Below, one piece after another: positions 23,477 to 36,874 of a stretch of DNA of 64,000 bases; within the stretch, counting starts at the first letter, position 1; the number at the start of each line of letters is the position of its first letter. Both the position numbers and the translations under genes were made by a program. The notes under the pieces were generated by a model, which was given only the letters and a program-made list of their open reading frames with translations, searched no databases and was not told the DNA's origin. Source of the DNA: Bacillus testis (lineage in GTDB: Bacteria > Bacillota > Bacilli > Bacillales > DSM-1321); NCBI RefSeq assembly GCF_001243895.1, contig NZ_LN851186.1, positions 606,048 through 670,047 of the forward strand, given 5' to 3'.

Positions 23477-23773
23477 ATGCAAATTGATAAATTAAGAGGA
23501 AGAGAGTTGGATCAACTCTTTAATGCCATTCTGTCTCTTAAAGATCTTGATGAATGTTATCGTTTCTTTGACGACCTTTGTACAATCAATGAAATACAAT
23601 CGCTTGCCCAACGGCTTGAAGTGGCTAGAATGCTTCAGGAGGGAAATACCTACCATAAGATTGAAACAGAAACAGGTGCAAGCACAGCGACGATTTCCAG
23701 AGTGAAACGCTGCTTGAATTATGGCAATGATGCCTATACAATGGCTTTGCAACGAATAGAAGTCTCCGAATAA
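23477..23773 (+). CDS. yerC: YerC/YecD family TrpR-like DNA-binding protein
   Basis: A 98-residue helical protein with a TrpR-type helix-turn-helix: INEIQSLAQRLEVARML leads into TYHKIETETGASTATISRVKR at about residues 58-78. Such proteins are conserved in Bacillaceae and presumed transcriptional regulators; targets are not evident here. GAAGAGGAG precedes the start and a terminator follows. Confidence 0.88.
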   Translation: MQIDKLRGRELDQLFNAILSLKDLDECYRFFDDLCTINEIQSLAQRLEVARMLQEGNTYHKIETETGASTATISRVKRCLNYGNDAYTMALQRIEVSE

Positions 23774-23775
23774 AA

Positions 23776-23800
23776 CGGCAGGGATGATCCTGCCTTTTTT
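23776..23800 (+). terminator. Terminator after yerC
   Basis: GGCAGG / CCTGCC stem followed by a run of six T, immediately after the yerC stop. Confidence 0.88.
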
Positions 23801-23932
23801 ATTTGCCCAAAGGGAAGAAAATAGATATAGACTATTCTTGTAGTTAAAGAATTCGAATATGTTAGGAAGTTTTTTTCTTCGATTTCTTAATGCTATAATG
23901 ATGAAATGAACTATGTGATTGGGGGAAACTGA

Positions 23933-24619
23933 ATGTATGATTACCGCGAGTGGAGACATGTGTTTAAACTCGATCCTAATAAAGAAATAACCGATGAACA
24001 GCTGGAGCAAATCTGCGAATCGGGAACCGATGCCGTGATCATCGGCGGCACTGATGGAGTGACTTTGGACAATGTCCTGGACTTAATGCAGCGGACGAGG
24101 CGCTATTCTGTGCCGTGTGCTTTGGAAGTGTCATCTATTGAAACAGTGACTCCGGGATTTGATTTATATTTCATCCCTTCGGTCCTGAACAGCAGGGATC
24201 CCAAGTGGATTGTACAATTGCACCAGCAGGCTGTTAAAGAATATGGAGAAATCATGGATTGGAGCGAAATCCATGTTGAAGGATACTGTATTATGAACGG
24301 AGAATGTAAAGCTGCGGAATTGACGAATGCAAATGTCGATCTGACAGCCGATGATGTGGCGGCGTATGCCCAAATGGCAGAGCGGCTGTTTTCCATGCCT
24401 ATTTTCTATCTGGAATACAGTGGAGCATACGGGAATCCTGATGTCGTTAAACAAGTTAAACATGGGCTTGAGAAGACAACATTCTTCTATGGCGGCGGCA
24501 TTTCCACTGTGGCCCAAGCAAAGGAGATGGCCCAGTATGCCGATGTGATTGTGGTCGGCAATATTGTCTACGAAGATTTTGGCCAAGCTCTTAAAACGGT
24601 AGAAGCAGTCAAGGGATAA
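23933..24619 (+). CDS. pcrB: Heptaprenylglyceryl phosphate synthase
   Basis: A 228-residue TIM-barrel prenyltransferase that joins heptaprenyl diphosphate to sn-glycerol 1-phosphate, an archaeal-type ether lipid step found in Bacillales. Conserved elements are [23 protein letters not shown] and the C-terminal phosphate loop [27 protein letters not shown] precedes the ATG. Repeat element copy A separates it from pcrA. Confidence 0.94.
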   Translation: MYDYREWRHVFKLDPNKEITDEQLEQICESGTDAVIIGGTDGVTLDNVLDLMQRTRRYSVPCALEVSSIETVTPGFDLYFIPSVLNSRDPKWIVQLHQQAVKEYGEIMDWSEIHVEGYCIMNGECKAAELTNANVDLTADDVAAYAQMAERLFSMPIFYLEYSGAYGNPDVVKQVKHGLEKTTFFYGGGISTVAQAKEMAQYADVIVVGNIVYEDFGQALKTVEAVKG

Positions 24620-24629
24620 AGGCAAGAAT

Positions 24630-24775
24630 GATCGGTGGGGTTTTTGATTCATCCCCCACCGATCATTAGTTGAAGCAATCGGATTCTAACTGGCCTTGAT
24701 CTCTCGCTTTTAATTCTTTGTTTCACTCTCGTGGGGAAGCGGGCGTCTTAGTGCCAGTTAGAATTGGGATAAACT
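24630..24775 (+). repeat. Dispersed intergenic repeat, full copy A
   Basis: About 145 bp made of two hairpins. Stem 1: ATCGGTGGGG / CCCCCACCGAT (24631-24640 with 24653-24663). A constant linker GATCATTAGTTGAA follows. Stem 2: GGATTCTAACTGGC (24681-24694) pairs with GCCAGTTAGAATT (24753-24765). The tail is GGGATAAAC. The element starts 11 bp after the pcrB stop, so stem 1 with its T-rich loop may help end pcrB transcripts. Related copies are at 42378-42521, 51666-51750 and, inverted, 59811-59876. Confidence 0.9.
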
Positions 24776-24846
24776 GAATCAATCAACACTGAAAGCCTGG
24801 TTTATAGTATAATAAAGGAACAAATGTTCTTATTGGTGGTGTAAAT

Positions 24847-29116
<4,270 letters not shown>

Positions 29117-29131
29117 GAGGTGTAAGTGTAC

Positions 29132-30319
29132 ATGATGAAGAAAATCTCGTTAATAGGGGTAGCATTGCTGCTACTCTTATCGGGATGTGCCCCTAAGTTG
29201 AATAGTCAGGAAGAGAATGTACAAAAGACGAAGGATGATGATAAAAAGTCAATCATCCCCAAGTACAAAATCTCGGATGAATACTATCGAATCATTTCAC
29301 CATTAGAAGTAAGCAAGGCGCGTGGACAAGTCGTCTCGAACCTGAACAGCAGATATGATGTGAATGAAATGGAAATGGGACTGATGCGAATTGCACAGGA
29401 AGATTTCGATACCGATGAGTATATTTATAATGAAGGCCAAAACCTGACTTCCAAAATGGTAAACCGATGGCTGCAGCGTAAATATACAAAGGAGCAATTC
29501 AAGGAATTGATGAAGAAGGATTCAAGCCTGAAAGAGTCAGATAATATCGGCCTGAATCCGGTTGACCCAGGCAAAGGGGATATCGATAAGCGCAACAAAG
29601 AAAACCCACTGTATTTGGCGCATATCCTTGAACAGGATTATCTCGTGAAAAAATCCGATGATGAAGTTAGCCTTGGCGGCGTAGTGATCGGTTTAGCCCT
29701 GAATTCAACGCATTATTACCAAAAAGAAGAATTCGGTGCAGTATACGAAACAAAAATTGATAATGATGAAATAGTTAAAGAAGGCAAAAAAATCGCAGAT
29801 GAAGTTCTTAGCCGTTTGCGGAGCATGGACAAACTGAAAAATGTCCCGATCACCATCGCTCTGTATAAACAAGCGGAAAAATCCTCTGTGGTTCCGGGCA
29901 ATTTCTTTGCTTATGCCAAAGCGAAAGAAGGAAGCAGCAGCCTTTCTGATTGGAAAAAAATTGATGAGAAATATTATCTATTCCCGTCAGAGGAAGCAGG
30001 CAAGAAACATCGGGATGACAATAAAAACTTTTTAAGCTTTAAGCAAGAAATTGAAAAATACTATCCGAACTTCAATGGTGTAATAGGGCGTGGCTACTAT
30101 CTTGATGACCAGCTGCAAAAAATGAAAATTGAAATCCCTATCCAATTCTATGGAAAAGCGGAAAGCATCGGTTTCACACAGCTAGTCGCAAGTAAAGTCA
30201 TGGAATTCTTCCCTGATTACATCAATGTCCAAGTGGAAATTTCCAGTGTGGATGGACCCGAGTCCATCATCGTAAGAAATACTAAAGACAAAGAACCATT
30301 TGTCCATATCTATGAATAA
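29132..30319 (+). CDS. camS: CamS family sex pheromone lipoprotein
   Basis: A 395-residue lipoprotein: a short basic leader and the lipobox LLSGC near residue 20, then the CamS domain. In enterococci and staphylococci, peptides cut from the signal sequence of CamS homologues act as pheromones; in bacilli (YerH) the role is unclear. RBS AGAGGTG sits about 9 bp before ATG 29132; ATG 29135 and GTG 29126 are alternatives. It lies directly after ligA, as in B. subtilis. Confidence 0.9.
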   Translation: MMKKISLIGVALLLLLSGCAPKLNSQEENVQKTKDDDKKSIIPKYKISDEYYRIISPLEVSKARGQVVSNLNSRYDVNEMEMGLMRIAQEDFDTDEYIYNEGQNLTSKMVNRWLQRKYTKEQFKELMKKDSSLKESDNIGLNPVDPGKGDIDKRNKENPLYLAHILEQDYLVKKSDDEVSLGGVVIGLALNSTHYYQKEEFGAVYETKIDNDEIVKEGKKIADEVLSRLRSMDKLKNVPITIALYKQAEKSSVVPGNFFAYAKAKEGSSSLSDWKKIDEKYYLFPSEEAGKKHRDDNKNFLSFKQEIEKYYPNFNGVIGRGYYLDDQLQKMKIEIPIQFYGKAESIGFTQLVASKVMEFFPDYINVQVEISSVDGPESIIVRNTKDKEPFVHIYE

Positions 30320-30325
30320 TCAACT

Positions 30326-30353
30326 GGGCCCTGCTAAATAAGCAGGGCTTTTT
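30326..30353 (+). terminator. Terminator after camS
   Basis: Stem GCCCTGCT / AGCAGGGC with a 5-base loop and a T run. It may serve the convergent minus-strand gene as well. Confidence 0.88.
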
Positions 30354-30394
30354 GATCTTCTGGCTGTGCTTAAGGGCCGATTGGTTTTTGCGGT

Positions 30395-31102
30395 TCACAA
30401 AGTGGAAGTTGTTTTTTTGCCATACTCAGTTGTTCTGATTTGCAATTGAATAGGCAAGCCATCCCTTTCTGCTTCAATCGTTAATTCACTGCCGGGATCC
30501 GCTTCCGTAACGGCTGTTTCAAAATCATCATAGCTATTGACCATGCGGCCGTTTAAGCGATAGATCAGGTCACCGGGTTGCAGGATTCCATTAGCCGGGG
30601 TACCGGTCCGGACATCCAACACGATAATAGCTGTAGATCCATTATAGGGGACGGTGGTATGCCCGGCGCCGATCCAGCTTTTCCAAAAAGTATGCCGAAT
30701 GTCGGCGGACTCCTCAAGGACAGAACGTAAATTCCTCATGAATTGATAGGTACCGAAAAGCATGTTTTCCATAAGCATCCGTTCCATTTCAGTAGACCAA
30801 TAGCCCGTGTATGTAATTGTTACCTGGCTGCCGCTATGCTCCGGTGTAATGGTCCAGATCGTCAAATTTTTTTCCTCATCCTCGATCACCAATTTTTTTG
30901 CTACTTCTATTTCCGCTACTTTGCCGGAGAATGAGACTCCCCAACCGTAATCCAGCTCGATCTTTCCTCCTGTTTGCAAGTCAATGGTGCATGCTCTTGT
31001 TTCCCATTTGTTTCTTTCCGCAGGGATAGTCAGTGCATCCCAAATCCGTTGAGGCGAAGCATTGATAAAAATGTTTCTTTTTACAGATCGAATAGCAGTC
31101 AA
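30395..31102 (-). CDS. SRPBCC (AHSA1-type) domain protein with C-terminal PDZ domain
   Basis: A 235-residue protein. Residues about 1-145 form an AHSA1/START-like ligand-binding fold (NIFINASPQRIWDALTIP; ITPEHSGSQVTITYTGYW). Residues about 150-225 look like a PDZ domain (GTPANGILQPGDLIYRLNG, followed by SYDDFETAVTEADPG). No signal peptide is seen, so it is probably cytosolic. It overlaps the ArsR gene by 4 bp, the common ArsR-AHSA1 operon arrangement, but the PDZ fusion is unusual. Ligand unknown. Confidence 0.78.
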   Translation of the reverse strand: MTAIRSVKRNIFINASPQRIWDALTIPAERNKWETRACTIDLQTGGKIELDYGWGVSFSGKVAEIEVAKKLVIEDEEKNLTIWTITPEHSGSQVTITYTGYWSTEMERMLMENMLFGTYQFMRNLRSVLEESADIRHTFWKSWIGAGHTTVPYNGSTAIIVLDVRTGTPANGILQPGDLIYRLNGRMVNSYDDFETAVTEADPGSELTIEAERDGLPIQLQIRTTEYGKKTTSTL

Positions 31103-31413
31103 TCTTCTCGCTCCTTTTCCAAAAAGTATTTTAAGCGTACTAATTTTTGCTGCAGAATCTGGCCTAATTCCTGCTGAATGGCTGCAAAAGCCAAGGCATA
31201 TGAATCGACATTCAATGAATAAAGGCTATACTTCCCTATCTTCCTTTCCGAAATCAGCCCTTCTTCTTTCAAAATGCGGATATGTTTGTGAATGGCGGGC
31301 TGTGACATTCTGAAAGCTTGGACAAGCTCGGATTGGGTGCATTCTTTTTGTGAGGCGATATATAAAATACGTCTTCTTACTGGATCAGCGATTGCCCGAT
31401 AGATATCTCCCAT
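31099..31413 (-). CDS. ArsR-family winged-helix repressor
   Basis: A 104-residue regulator. The winged helix spans about residues 5-75: ADPVRRRILYIA, then ECTQSELVQAFRMSQPAIHKHIRILKE split over the recognition helix. No cysteine pair typical of metal sensors is present, so the ligand is probably not a metal. First gene of a two-gene operon with the SRPBCC-PDZ protein, which it probably autoregulates. Confidence 0.85.
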   Translation of the reverse strand: MGDIYRAIADPVRRRILYIASQKECTQSELVQAFRMSQPAIHKHIRILKEEGLISERKIGKYSLYSLNVDSYALAFAAIQQELGQILQQKLVRLKYFLEKERED

Positions 31414-31582
31414 ACCTGCCTCCCTTATGTCAGATAGCCGTTTGGTTATATATAATGTAATGGTAAAATATAGAAAAGTAAATAGTTTTCAAAAAAAGGA
31501 AGTGGAGTTATTTGTACACTTTAGAAAATTCAGTTAAAATGGGATAGAAAACAATTACATACTCATTTGGGAGGGAACGAAT

Positions 31583-33130
31583 TTGGTACAAGCTTATAAA
31601 CATGAGCCATTGACAAATTTTTCACAGGGCAACAACAATGAGGCTTATCTGGAAGGATTAAAGAAAGTAAAAGAAAATATGGGGAAGAGCTATGATTTAT
31701 TGATCGGTGGAGAACGCATCCATACCGAAGAGCAAATCGTATCTTATAATCCTGCAAATAAAGAAGAAGTAATTGGTACAGTATCAAAGGCAAATCAAGA
31801 ATTGGCAGAGAAAGCAATGCAGGCTGCCGTTCAGGCGTTCGATTCATGGCGTAAAACGAAAGCGGATTCACGTGCTGATATCCTGTTCCGTGCAGCAGCC
31901 ATCATGCGCCGCCGCAAGCATGAACTTTCAGCGCTTATGACGAAGGAAGCGGGCAAACCTTGGCCGGAAGCGGATGCAGATACTGCAGAAGCAATCGATT
32001 TCCTTGAGTACTATGCACGCCAGATGCTGTTGATGAAAGATGGAGTCCCTGTCCAAAGCCGTCCCAATGAATTCAATAAATACAATTATATCCCGCTTGG
32101 TGTCGGCATTGTTATTTCTCCATGGAATTTCCCATTGGCGATTATGGCAGGAACAACAGTGGCAGCCATTGTGGCAGGCAACACGGTTCTTTTAAAACCA
32201 GCTTCCACAACACCAATCATCGCTGCTAAATTCGTCGAAATCATGGAAGAAGCAGGACTGCCGGCAGGCGTGCTTAACTTTGTTCCAGGCAGCGGTGCAG
32301 AAGTAGGAGATTATTTAGTCGACCATCCGCAAACCCGCTTTGTATCATTCACAGGTTCACGCGACGTGGGTACGCGTATTTATGAACGCGCCTCTAAAGT
32401 CCAGCCGGGCCAAAAATGGCTGAAGCGCGTTATTGCTGAAATGGGCGGAAAAGATACGATTGTTGTCGATTCAGAAGCAGACCTTGAGTTGGCTGCCCAA
32501 AGCATCGTCAAATCTGCTTTCGGCTTTTCTGGCCAAAAATGTTCAGCCTGCTCGCGCGCAGTCATTGTCGAAGATGTATACGACCAAGTGTTGGAACGTG
32601 CAGTAGAGCTGACAAAAGAATGGACTGTAGGCAATCCAGAAGAACTATCTACATCAATGGGACCAGTCATCGATGCATCTGCCTATAAAAAAATCATGGA
32701 ATATATTGAAATCGGCAAACAAGAAGGAAAAATTGTGGCAGGAGGCGAAGGGGACGATTCCAAAGGCTACTTTATCCAGCCTACTATTGTGGCAGATGTA
32801 GCGGCTCAGGCTCGTCTCATGCAAGAAGAAATCTTCGGCCCTGTTGTTGCCTTCTGCAAAGCGAAAGACTTTAACGAAGCGTTAGATATTGCCAATAATA
32901 CGGAATATGGATTGACAGGGGCAGTCATCTCCACAAACCGAGCACATATCGAACAAGCTCAGGAAGATTTCCAGGTTGGCAATCTGTACATTAACCGCGG
33001 TTGCACAGGTGCCATTGTTGGTTACCAGCCATTTGGAGGATTTAATATGTCTGGAACAGATTCCAAGGCGGGCGGCCCTGATTATCTGACTCTTCATATG
33101 CAAGCAAAAACAACCTCTGAAGCTTATTAA
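31583..33130 (+). CDS. rocA: L-glutamate gamma-semialdehyde dehydrogenase
   Basis: A 515-residue aldehyde dehydrogenase that oxidises glutamate semialdehyde (from proline or arginine breakdown) to glutamate with NAD. The catalytic Cys is in [13 protein letters not shown] and the general-base Glu in [11 protein letters not shown]. The N-terminus [10 protein letters not shown] is typical of RocA/PruA of bacilli. It starts with TTG after TGGGAGGGAACG. It is a single-gene unit here, with a terminator downstream. Confidence 0.94.
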   Translation: MVQAYKHEPLTNFSQGNNNEAYLEGLKKVKENMGKSYDLLIGGERIHTEEQIVSYNPANKEEVIGTVSKANQELAEKAMQAAVQAFDSWRKTKADSRADILFRAAAIMRRRKHELSALMTKEAGKPWPEADADTAEAIDFLEYYARQMLLMKDGVPVQSRPNEFNKYNYIPLGVGIVISPWNFPLAIMAGTTVAAIVAGNTVLLKPASTTPIIAAKFVEIMEEAGLPAGVLNFVPGSGAEVGDYLVDHPQTRFVSFTGSRDVGTRIYERASKVQPGQKWLKRVIAEMGGKDTIVVDSEADLELAAQSIVKSAFGFSGQKCSACSRAVIVEDVYDQVLERAVELTKEWTVGNPEELSTSMGPVIDASAYKKIMEYIEIGKQEGKIVAGGEGDDSKGYFIQPTIVADVAAQARLMQEEIFGPVVAFCKAKDFNEALDIANNTEYGLTGAVISTNRAHIEQAQEDFQVGNLYINRGCTGAIVGYQPFGGFNMSGTDSKAGGPDYLTLHMQAKTTSEAY

Positions 33131-33148
33131 TAGAGATTAATCACAAGC

Positions 33149-33190
33149 AAGGCCCTTGCCTTTTACAAAAAGGCAAGGGCCTTAATTTTG
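33149..33190 (+). terminator. Terminator after rocA
   Basis: A long stem AAGGCCCTTGCCTTTT / AAAAGGCAAGGGCCTT with a T-rich tail. Confidence 0.9.
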
Positions 33191-33401
33191 TTAGGTTGAT
33201 CGATTACAATTGTAAATCATGCCATGGACATAGTGAAAGAATCTCATCCAAGAATATCCTTATTAGGTTCAAATATCCTGAATAGTATGTAATAATTAAA
33301 GCGATTACATATAAATGCTATTAAATTTTTGATCATCTTGCAGTCTTATTGACAAATGTGTAACATTATAAGAAAAAAGTGCGTGTAAAGGGCTGAAGAT
33401 T

Positions 33402-34352
33402 ATGGAAGTGGAAAAAAGCAGGAAAATGGTGGAGGCTGCAAAACTATATTATTTATTGGATTGCAGCCAAATGGAAGTGGCCAAAAAGTTGGGTGTCTCC
33501 CGGCCCACTGTCTCCCGGCTTCTTCAGCAAGCGAAAGAAGAAGGAATCGTAGAAATCAAAATTAATGACCCTTCGGAAAATTGTCGGCAGTTGAGCGATG
33601 ACATAAAAGAGAAATTCGGCTTGAAGGAAGCCATTGTAGTTTCCGTACCCATGTATGATGATGAAATTGTTAAACAAGCAATCGGCAAAGCAGCGGCGGC
33701 CTACCTGGGGAGTATCGTTAAAGATGGTGATATAATCGGAACCACATGGGGTACGACGATGTATCAAGTGGCCACTCATCTTGAACATGAATCAGTGAAA
33801 GATGTGAAAATTGTCCAATTGAAGGGAGGCGTAAGCCATTCCCAAAAGAAGACATACGCATCCGAAACATTGCATTTATTTGAGAAAGCATTTGATGCAA
33901 CCTTGTATCAATTGCCATTGCCAGCTATTGTAGACCATGTCGTCGTCAAACAGGCGATCGAAGCAGACAGGCATATCAAAAGATTGCTGGACATGGGAAA
34001 ACATGCAAATATTGCGGTCTATACGGTAGGGGTACCGCGCACGGATTCACTTCTGTTCCAATTGGGCTACTTTACGGAAGAGGATGAGAAGCTGATAGCT
34101 GATTGTGCAGTCGGAGATATTGCTTCCCGTTTCTTTGATAAGGAAGGGAAAATTTGCAATGATGGCCTGGATGCCAGAACAATCGGCATTGAATTGGAAG
34201 ACTTGAAAACGAAAGAGCAGTCCATTCTTGTGGCAGGTGGGCTGAAAAAAGTGGATGGCATCTGTGGAGCAATGAATGCCAAGCTTGCCAATGTACTGAT
34301 CACTGATTCGTATACAGCCAAAATATTATTAAATAAAGAAACTGCCCAATAA
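33402..34352 (+). CDS. deoR: DeoR, SorC-family deoxynucleoside regulator
   Basis: A 316-residue SorC/DeoR-type regulator. The N-terminal helix-turn-helix (QMEVAKKLGVSRPTVSRLLQ, about residues 25-45) is followed by a sugar-phosphate-binding domain with IGTTWGTTMY. In B. subtilis the SorC-type DeoR represses deoC-nupC-pdp and is relieved by deoxyribose 5-phosphate; cdd, nupC, pdp and deoC follow here, so the same role is likely. Upstream (33191-33401) lies a near-palindrome GATTACAATTGTAAATC at 33202-33218 of unknown role. Confidence 0.88.
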   Translation: MEVEKSRKMVEAAKLYYLLDCSQMEVAKKLGVSRPTVSRLLQQAKEEGIVEIKINDPSENCRQLSDDIKEKFGLKEAIVVSVPMYDDEIVKQAIGKAAAAYLGSIVKDGDIIGTTWGTTMYQVATHLEHESVKDVKIVQLKGGVSHSQKKTYASETLHLFEKAFDATLYQLPLPAIVDHVVVKQAIEADRHIKRLLDMGKHANIAVYTVGVPRTDSLLFQLGYFTEEDEKLIADCAVGDIASRFFDKEGKICNDGLDARTIGIELEDLKTKEQSILVAGGLKKVDGICGAMNAKLANVLITDSYTAKILLNKETAQ

Positions 34353-34354
34353 AG

Positions 34355-34381
34355 GAAGCAATCATATGATTGCTTTTTTTT
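34355..34381 (+). terminator. Terminator after deoR
   Basis: A perfect 18-bp palindrome AGCAATCATATGATTGCT followed by eight T, so deoR is probably transcribed separately from cdd and nupC. Confidence 0.85.
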
Positions 34382-34868
34382 ACGCTAAAAAAGCAGTGGG
34401 GCAACATTGAAATCAAGGATATTTGCGAGTGACAAAGGGTTCAGAAAAGAGTAGAATCATATGCAGGATTACATAATTTCACTTTATGTTTTACAATTGT
34501 TCTTTTTACTGATATATTGTAAATGTACTCAGCTGGATCATGAGTCAGTTTCTGGTTTGAGAACGGTTTCTTTGAGGATTGAGAAGCAATTCTGGAAGGG
34601 ATTAACCTGTCTACATTCAAGAGAGTAAGTCGTCTACTAGATTTAAATGTATGAAGATTACACCATTTCCAAAATAAACGCTTTTTAAAACTGATGCAAC
34701 CGTTTAGTTGATTGCTTTTTGTATGGCATTGTTGGTGAAACAGGAGGTTTGCTGTATGTATATGGATCAAGGCATCAGTGAAACATACTGTTATGTATGG
34801 AAGTAATCCTTTCGTTTGGCACTGCATACAGACGCGTTATTTTTCATCTGAGATGGGAGTAGATTGGA
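34382..34868. other. 487-bp intergenic region deoR-cdd with a tiny ORF
   Basis: No standard gene is visible. A 16-codon plus-strand ORF at 34756-34806 (MYMDQGISETYCYVWK) has an excellent site AGGAGG 8 bp before its ATG. A 128-codon minus-strand frame (34441-34827) has Cys/His-rich, low-plausibility composition and I do not accept it as a gene. Confidence 0.5.
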
Positions 34869-35270
34869 ATGGATAGGAAAATATTAGTAGAGCAAGCGAT
34901 TCAGGCTCGAGAAAGCGCATACACGCCCTATTCCAAGTTTAATGTGGGAGCTGCTGTCCTGACGAAAAACGATAAAGTTTTTTTGGGATGCAATATTGAG
35001 AATGCTTCTTACGGGCTTGCGAATTGTGCAGAACGGACGGCATTGTTCAAAGCGGTTTCTGAAAATGAAACGGAATTTGAAGCAATCGCGATTGTTGCGG
35101 ATACGGACGGTCCTGTTTCTCCGTGCGGAGCCTGCAGACAGGTGATGGCTGAATTTTTTGATGCACATACAAAAATATATCTGGCTAACTTAAAGGGTGA
35201 CCTGCAAGAGACGTCAATGGACGAATTGCTGCCGGGATATTTTAGTTCTAAAGATATGGAACAGGGATGA
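34869..35270 (+). CDS. cdd: Cytidine deaminase
   Basis: A 133-residue zinc enzyme that deaminates cytidine and deoxycytidine to uridine forms. The signature CNIENASYGLANCAERTA supplies the first Zn ligand and the catalytic Glu; PCGACRQ supplies the other two cysteines. This all-Cys small homotetrameric type is that of B. subtilis. It lies before nupC and pdp, fitting a nucleoside salvage cluster. Confidence 0.96.
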   Translation: MDRKILVEQAIQARESAYTPYSKFNVGAAVLTKNDKVFLGCNIENASYGLANCAERTALFKAVSENETEFEAIAIVADTDGPVSPCGACRQVMAEFFDAHTKIYLANLKGDLQETSMDELLPGYFSSKDMEQG

Positions 35271-35371
35271 GGGGAAACAATTGGGGGAAATAATTCCTTC
35301 CAGTTCTCTTATACAAATAGATAGAGTCCATATAATTTGAAAGGATATATATTATACAACTGGAGGGGCTT

Positions 35372-36553
35372 ATGAGATATCTAATTTCAATTTTGGGGTT
35401 GTTAGTGGTCTTCGGTCTTGCACTGCTTGCTAGTAAAAACAAAAAGGAAATAAAATATAAAAATATCATTTTGATGGTAGTCGTTCAATTCTTGCTGGCA
35501 GCCTTGCTCTTGAATACACGCTTCGGCTACGTATTAATTAAGGGAATCGCAACTGTATTCGATCACTTGCTTGAATATGCGCAAGCTGGTGTAGCCTTTG
35601 TCTTTGGCGGCATTGCCAACAAGGGAGAAGCTCCTTTCTTCCTGAACGTCCTTCTTCCAATCGTGTTCATCTCGGTATTGATCGGTATTCTGCAACATTT
35701 TAAAATCCTGCCTCTATTCATGAAGGGCGTTGGATATTTGTTGAGCAAAATCAATGGAATGGGCCAATTGGAGTCCTATAATGCGGTTGCATCCGCAATG
35801 GTGGGACAATCGGAAGTATTCATTACCGTGAAGAAACAGTTGTCTAAGCTGAATCCGCAGCGTATGTATACGTTATGCGCATCTGCCATGTCAACTGTTT
35901 CAATGAGCATCGTCGGTGCTTATATGACAATGATTGAACCGAAATATGTTGTAACGGCTATCGTAATCAACCTATTTGGTGGCTTTATCATTGTCTCTAT
36001 CATCAATCCATATAAAGTAGATCCTTCAGAAGATATTCTGGCTATTGAAGAAGAAGAAAAGCAAACCTTCTTCCAGATGCTTGGCGAATACATAATGGAT
36101 GGATTTAAAGTAGCAATCACTGTTGCTGCCATGCTGATCGGCTTCGTTGCTTTAATGGCGTTCATCAATTCATTATTCGACATGATTCTTGGCGTATCAT
36201 TCCAGGATATCCTTGGTTATATCTTCTCGCCTGTTGCATTCTTAATGGGTGTGCCTTGGGCAGACGCTGTCTCAGCGGGTGGAATTATGGCCACAAAACT
36301 AGTAACGAATGAATTCGTGGCTATGCTGAGCTTGACTGACGTTGCCGATACATTCAGCGCACGTACAGTCGGTATTATCTCTGTATTCCTTGTTTCTTTT
36401 GCAAACTTCTCCTCGATCGGCATTATTTCCGGTGCAGTTAAAGGTTTGAATGAAAAACAAGGGAACGTGGTTGCGCGCTTTGGTTTAAAATTGTTGTATG
36501 GTGCAACACTAGTCAGCGTTCTATCATCTATTATCGTCGGATTGGTTATATGA
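35372..36553 (+). CDS. nupC: Concentrative nucleoside transporter NupC
   Basis: A 393-residue CNT-family membrane permease that brings in nucleosides with protons or sodium. The sequence is hydrophobic throughout with family blocks [26 protein letters not shown] and [21 protein letters not shown] precedes the ATG. Upstream lies an AT-rich stretch. A terminator follows, so pdp probably has its own promoter. Confidence 0.94.
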   Translation: MRYLISILGLLVVFGLALLASKNKKEIKYKNIILMVVVQFLLAALLLNTRFGYVLIKGIATVFDHLLEYAQAGVAFVFGGIANKGEAPFFLNVLLPIVFISVLIGILQHFKILPLFMKGVGYLLSKINGMGQLESYNAVASAMVGQSEVFITVKKQLSKLNPQRMYTLCASAMSTVSMSIVGAYMTMIEPKYVVTAIVINLFGGFIIVSIINPYKVDPSEDILAIEEEEKQTFFQMLGEYIMDGFKVAITVAAMLIGFVALMAFINSLFDMILGVSFQDILGYIFSPVAFLMGVPWADAVSAGGIMATKLVTNEFVAMLSLTDVADTFSARTVGIISVFLVSFANFSSIGIISGAVKGLNEKQGNVVARFGLKLLYGATLVSVLSSIIVGLVI

Positions 36554-36554
36554 T

Positions 36555-36604
36555 TAAAAAAGAAGCAGCTTTTGATGAAAGGTCAAAAGATGCTTCTTTT
36601 TTTG
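36555..36604 (+). terminator. Terminator after nupC
   Basis: AAAGAAGCA...TGCTTCTTT arms with inner CTTTTGA/TCAAAAG pairing and a seven-T tail. Confidence 0.8.
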
Positions 36605-36626
36605 TTTTAGATGTAGGGATATTCAC

Positions 36627-36693
36627 TTGTTCGCCACTTATTTTTACATATGTTCATTTTATATTTTACGTTTGTTCAAAAAGCTGGTATAGT
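36627..36693 (+). promoter_or_regulatory. Candidate pdp promoter with DeoR half-sites
   Basis: A possible promoter TTTACG (36665-36670), 17-bp spacer, TATAGT (36688-36693). TGTTCA occurs at 36651-36656 and again at 36673-36678 inside the spacer, with a TTGTTC at 36628. The complement TGAACA resembles the half-site of the B. subtilis DeoR operator, where one half-site also lies between -35 and -10. Suggestive only. The rest of 36694-36874 shows no gene. Confidence 0.35.
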
Positions 36694-36874
36694 AAAGGGG
36701 TAACCCATAGGAAAGCGTTCTTTTATTTGTAGAAGAACGATTTTTCTTGGAAAGTAAATAATCTTATGAAGCAGTTACTGATCAATAGATGGCCCAAAGT
36801 AAAGGGATACTGGGCATTTTAGAACGAACAAGCAGCTTTTCTAAGCTAACACAAACAAAGAGGAGTTGGATTAT

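Noticed and set aside
33202-33218. Near-palindrome GATTACAATTGTAAATC as a DeoR operator
   Set aside because: It is about 185 bp before deoR and shares no motif with the nupC or pdp upstream regions, so I do not assign it.
34441-34827. 128-codon minus-strand ORF between deoR and cdd
   Set aside because: Composition is rich in Cys, His and Lys with no domain pattern and no convincing ribosome site; it looks like a chance frame in an AT-rich gap.
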